From: Lactarius indigo
Taxonomy: Eukaryota > Basidiomycota > Agaricomycetes > Russulales > Russulaceae
Assembly (NCBI GenBank): GCA_025766275.1
Contig: JAFKAC010000245.1
Location: 1-47,681, forward strand
Length of the DNA: 47,681 nucleotides
Direction: 5' to 3'
Positions 45,201 to 47,681 of this stretch are shown one piece after another (the stretch's first letter is position 1; each line of letters starts with the position of its first letter). The notes beneath the pieces are model-generated. The model was not told the origin of the DNA, made no database searches, and saw nothing but the letters and a program-made list of their open reading frames with translations. A program made the position numbers and the translations under genes.

Positions 45201-47681
45201 TCTACTTATGATGTTTGTCTGGAACACGTCCCTTGGGTGCTTGCGAGCGACGACGATATCGCCATAGCTGTACATTGCGCAGTAATTGTACATGACAACA
45301 CCCCCTCGATTCTCGAAGACGACGAATCTCGTTATCTGATTCGGCTCCTCAACCGACATCGTCGTCTCCTTCACTTTCTCGAACCATCTCTCCGCGAATG
45401 CGTACAGTGCGACCCATCGAGCTTCGATCAGGGCCTCGCAAGTTTATGGCCCGGGTTCCGCCGGCAGATCTCTTCGAATTGGCACGCGCTTCCAAGTCCC
45501 AACTCACGGTGGATTTCCTGTATCGTAGAAGGTGGACAGGAGGTTCACTATAATCTATTGACCGGGCAATTGTTAATTGGTGGAAAACCCCTTGGAAGAC
45601 TGCCGCGAGAGATTATCGAACATTCAACGTATGCAAGTGTCCTAGGACCCGTGAGTGTTTTCATTATTCTGGATTTGCATTTATTCACTCGTAATCTTTT
45701 CAGCGGATTCTCGACGTGGTACCTGCTGACATCCCTGGGATGGAATTTATGACTCGATCGAATGTCTCCGGTTATCAGGTATGTTGTGGTCGTTGACATC
45801 TTTGGGCAGCGGCTAATGCGAGCGAGCGAAGATATTCTTTACGCTGCGTGATGGAGACCTAAATCTGCAGGCTCGTCGACAGGAAGATGCTCGACTCCTG
45901 CAGTTTATTCCACGCGCAGTATTCGTCGGCGACTTCCCGAAGGCTCTCGTGGACGACTATGTACACTGGCTCGACCTCACCACCGGAGAAGTCGAATTCC
46001 GCCCAGTTGAATCCCCTTGGACTCCAGATCCGTCCAATTGGCGACTCGTTATCCATACAGATGGTGCCCCGTCCCTGTTCCGTAAGATTCCTGGAGATGG
46101 TGCCGCTCCAGTAGATCTGATCGATATTCGTTCCACCACATTTGAAATGATATCCGGCTTACTTTCTCCACTCGAATCACCGGAGCACATTATCATCACG
46201 TGCACAAATGACGCCTTAGAGGTATCCCTGAGTCGACTGCATCTCGTATTCTTCGTCAATGAAACCTCAGAAATTGAATGCCGAAGCATGCCAGGCTACG
46301 TCATCGATGAATCTCAGTCTTGCGGCACAATGTTTGGACTCAAAAATCAACTTGTCTTGCGCCCAAGCCGCGGGTCTTCGGAGATTCCACGACGGGTGAT
46401 TATTCCACAAGGAGATATCGAGTTTGGGTTGGATGGCGACTTCGCAAGTGTCTCCATTAAGACGGGAACGGGGCGGCATGTCCACTGGCACGAGTACGTG
46501 ATCGACACGGATCTAGGACGTCTCACCGGAAACGTGAGCCTACACAGCAAGCTGTACCAATGTTATTTGCATGCGCTTACGAGCCATTGCCTCCCTGACC
46601 CATTACTCGGACACACTGGGACTGAAGAATCCCTCACCATGCTGCAAAGTGCCACGTTTCTGTCGTTTCAGAGACTAGGCAACGATGATGCAATGCTCTT
46701 GGACCTGATCAGCGACTTGACGCCAATCAGAGTGTACTATCCATCACACCTACAGTCGATGGTTACGGTGAAGTGGAACAAACTTCCCGTTCTTTCACAG
46801 CACCACGACTTTCACCCAGCCGTGCTTTCTATTCTCGATCACGCACATGCAATAGAGGCACTCTATGACAAACCCGTCGTCTTTGTGATTCCTCGTCGAG
46901 AAGCGACCTTGCTAAATCGGACAGCCGCTCGTAACAAGGTGTATTACCCACAAGAGTTACAAAGCTTAAGACACTCGCCTTCCTCAATTTCAGACGACGT
47001 CGTATACAAGTCAAGAGACATAGCAGATGGGCGAGGAGCTGAGCATGTTGCCTACCAGACGTCATGGTCGGTTTGGAACGATCGGCCCCATCTTCTTCGC
47101 GAAACCCCTCAGCTGTGGGATACGATGCAATCGTGGAAATCACTTGGCCCAGCCGAGAAGGATATTTCCTTGCGATATAGTCGATACTGGCTTACTTTCA
47201 ACGCCATGAAGGACTGGCTTGGTCTATACGACATTTGTCAGGAAGCGTTAAACCGCGATCCTCAAGACACCAAGATCAAGTTGGCGTTCAGCCTTTCCGC
47301 AGCTAGCTTCAGCGGGACCGATTACGCGGATATCATACCGCTTATTCAAATTTTGCCACGGACACGAGACTCCGCGGTCTTACACGCCCTTCACCACCTC
47401 ACTATGATTTTTCAGACGGCACGCATCCAGACCGTGCACGATTAGTGAATCTGATGTCTCGGTCTGCTCTTCCCCTGGAGCGAACCCCTGCACAAAACTA
47501 TGGATGTCCCAGCAACCGCCAGCAAGAAGGCCGCTAAGAAGCAACGAATGCAGGAGTACAATAAGTCTATTAGCGAAATAGCGTCAGAGGCTGCACAGTC
47601 AACCCTTGAATGGTGGCCCGATGTATGGTGCGATGTTCCACATCAATGGTTCGACACCCAAAGATGCGGGGAAACTATTGA
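42203..47681 (+). CDS. Giant DUF6606-DUF3638 family protein, copy B (partial, frameshifted)
   Basis: Paralogue of the 29805-39420 gene. Exons 42203-44951, 44989-45650, 45704-45778 and from 45832 follow the same junctions as copy A, including a 37-nt first intron in both. The N-terminus MSLPITDIHSDILLSVIEHV and the CQKC motif are kept. Relative to copy A one T is missing near 47352, which leads to a TAG at 47443-47445. One extra C near 47493 returns the frame, and the sequence then continues open as MDVPATASKKAAKKQRMQ to the window end. The protein from an unspliced, unedited message would stop after about 1700 residues. The ATPase domain would lie beyond the window. It is either a young pseudogene, a truncated N-terminal-only protein, or a pair of base-calling errors. 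Confidence 0.82.

Larger units (their letters stand above)
39611..47681. repeat. Tandem segmental duplication 2, unit B (runs off the window)
   Basis: Begins with sequence matching the RRT8-like gene from its first intron and continues through the spacer into the second giant gene, in the same orientation and order as unit A. The right end is outside the window. Confidence 0.85.

Noticed and set aside
1..47681. CRISPR arrays, operons, ribosome-binding sites, phage or viral genes
   Set aside because: The window is intron-rich fungal nuclear DNA. No regularly spaced repeats and no viral signatures were seen.

Overview
The window is eukaryotic nuclear DNA from a filamentous basidiomycete, most likely an agaricomycete. 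Genes are packed with 45-65 nt GT-AG introns. Several families are typical of mushroom-forming fungi: DUF6534 membrane proteins, the basidiomycete O-methyltransferase subfamily, HAM1-like proteins, and giant DUF6606/DUF3638/DUF3645 proteins. All exon structures were built by eye from splice signals, reading phase and remembered family signatures; no search or alignment program was run.

Left arm (1-8320) is compact housekeeping DNA. It holds the 3' end of a ubiquilin/Dsk2 gene (+), a NOPCHAP1-like snoRNP chaperone (-) divergent from the tRNA-dihydrouridine synthase DUS1 (+), proteasome subunit alpha6/PSMA1 (+) with an ATG-only first coding exon, a possible 66-aa membrane protein (-), and an 810-aa HAM1-like protein (+).

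Block 1 (about 7957-17690) is an ancient tandem segmental duplication. Each unit has the 3' end of the HAM1-like gene followed by a complete DUF6534 membrane-protein gene on the minus strand. The second HAM1 piece is dead and is split by a 217-bp poly(A)-tailed insertion with 9-bp target-site duplications. Unit-specific insertions and a 25-C tract lie in the spacers. From 17691 to 23875 the DNA is gene-poor except for an O-methyltransferase gene with doubtful 5' and 3' ends.

Middle (23876-28489): tRNA-Ser(AGA), ATG101 (autophagy initiation, with a GC-AG intron), a possible small orphan gene, a PRXL2/AhpC-TSA-type thioredoxin-fold protein (-) whose second CxxC cysteine sits on a 9-nt microexon, and an RRT8/LDS-like membrane protein.

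Block 2 (about 27410 to the window end) is a second tandem segmental duplication with the same architecture: the 3' part of an upstream gene (RRT8-like) plus a whole downstream gene. The downstream gene encodes a 3110-residue DUF6606-DUF3638-DUF3645 protein with Walker A and DExD-like motifs. The first copy is open throughout. The second runs off the window and carries a -1/+1 frameshift pair. The copies share perfectly identical patches, one spanning an exon-intron junction, inside otherwise diverged sequence, as expected from gene conversion. This giant, functionally uncharacterised ATPase-like pair is the most interesting content of the window.
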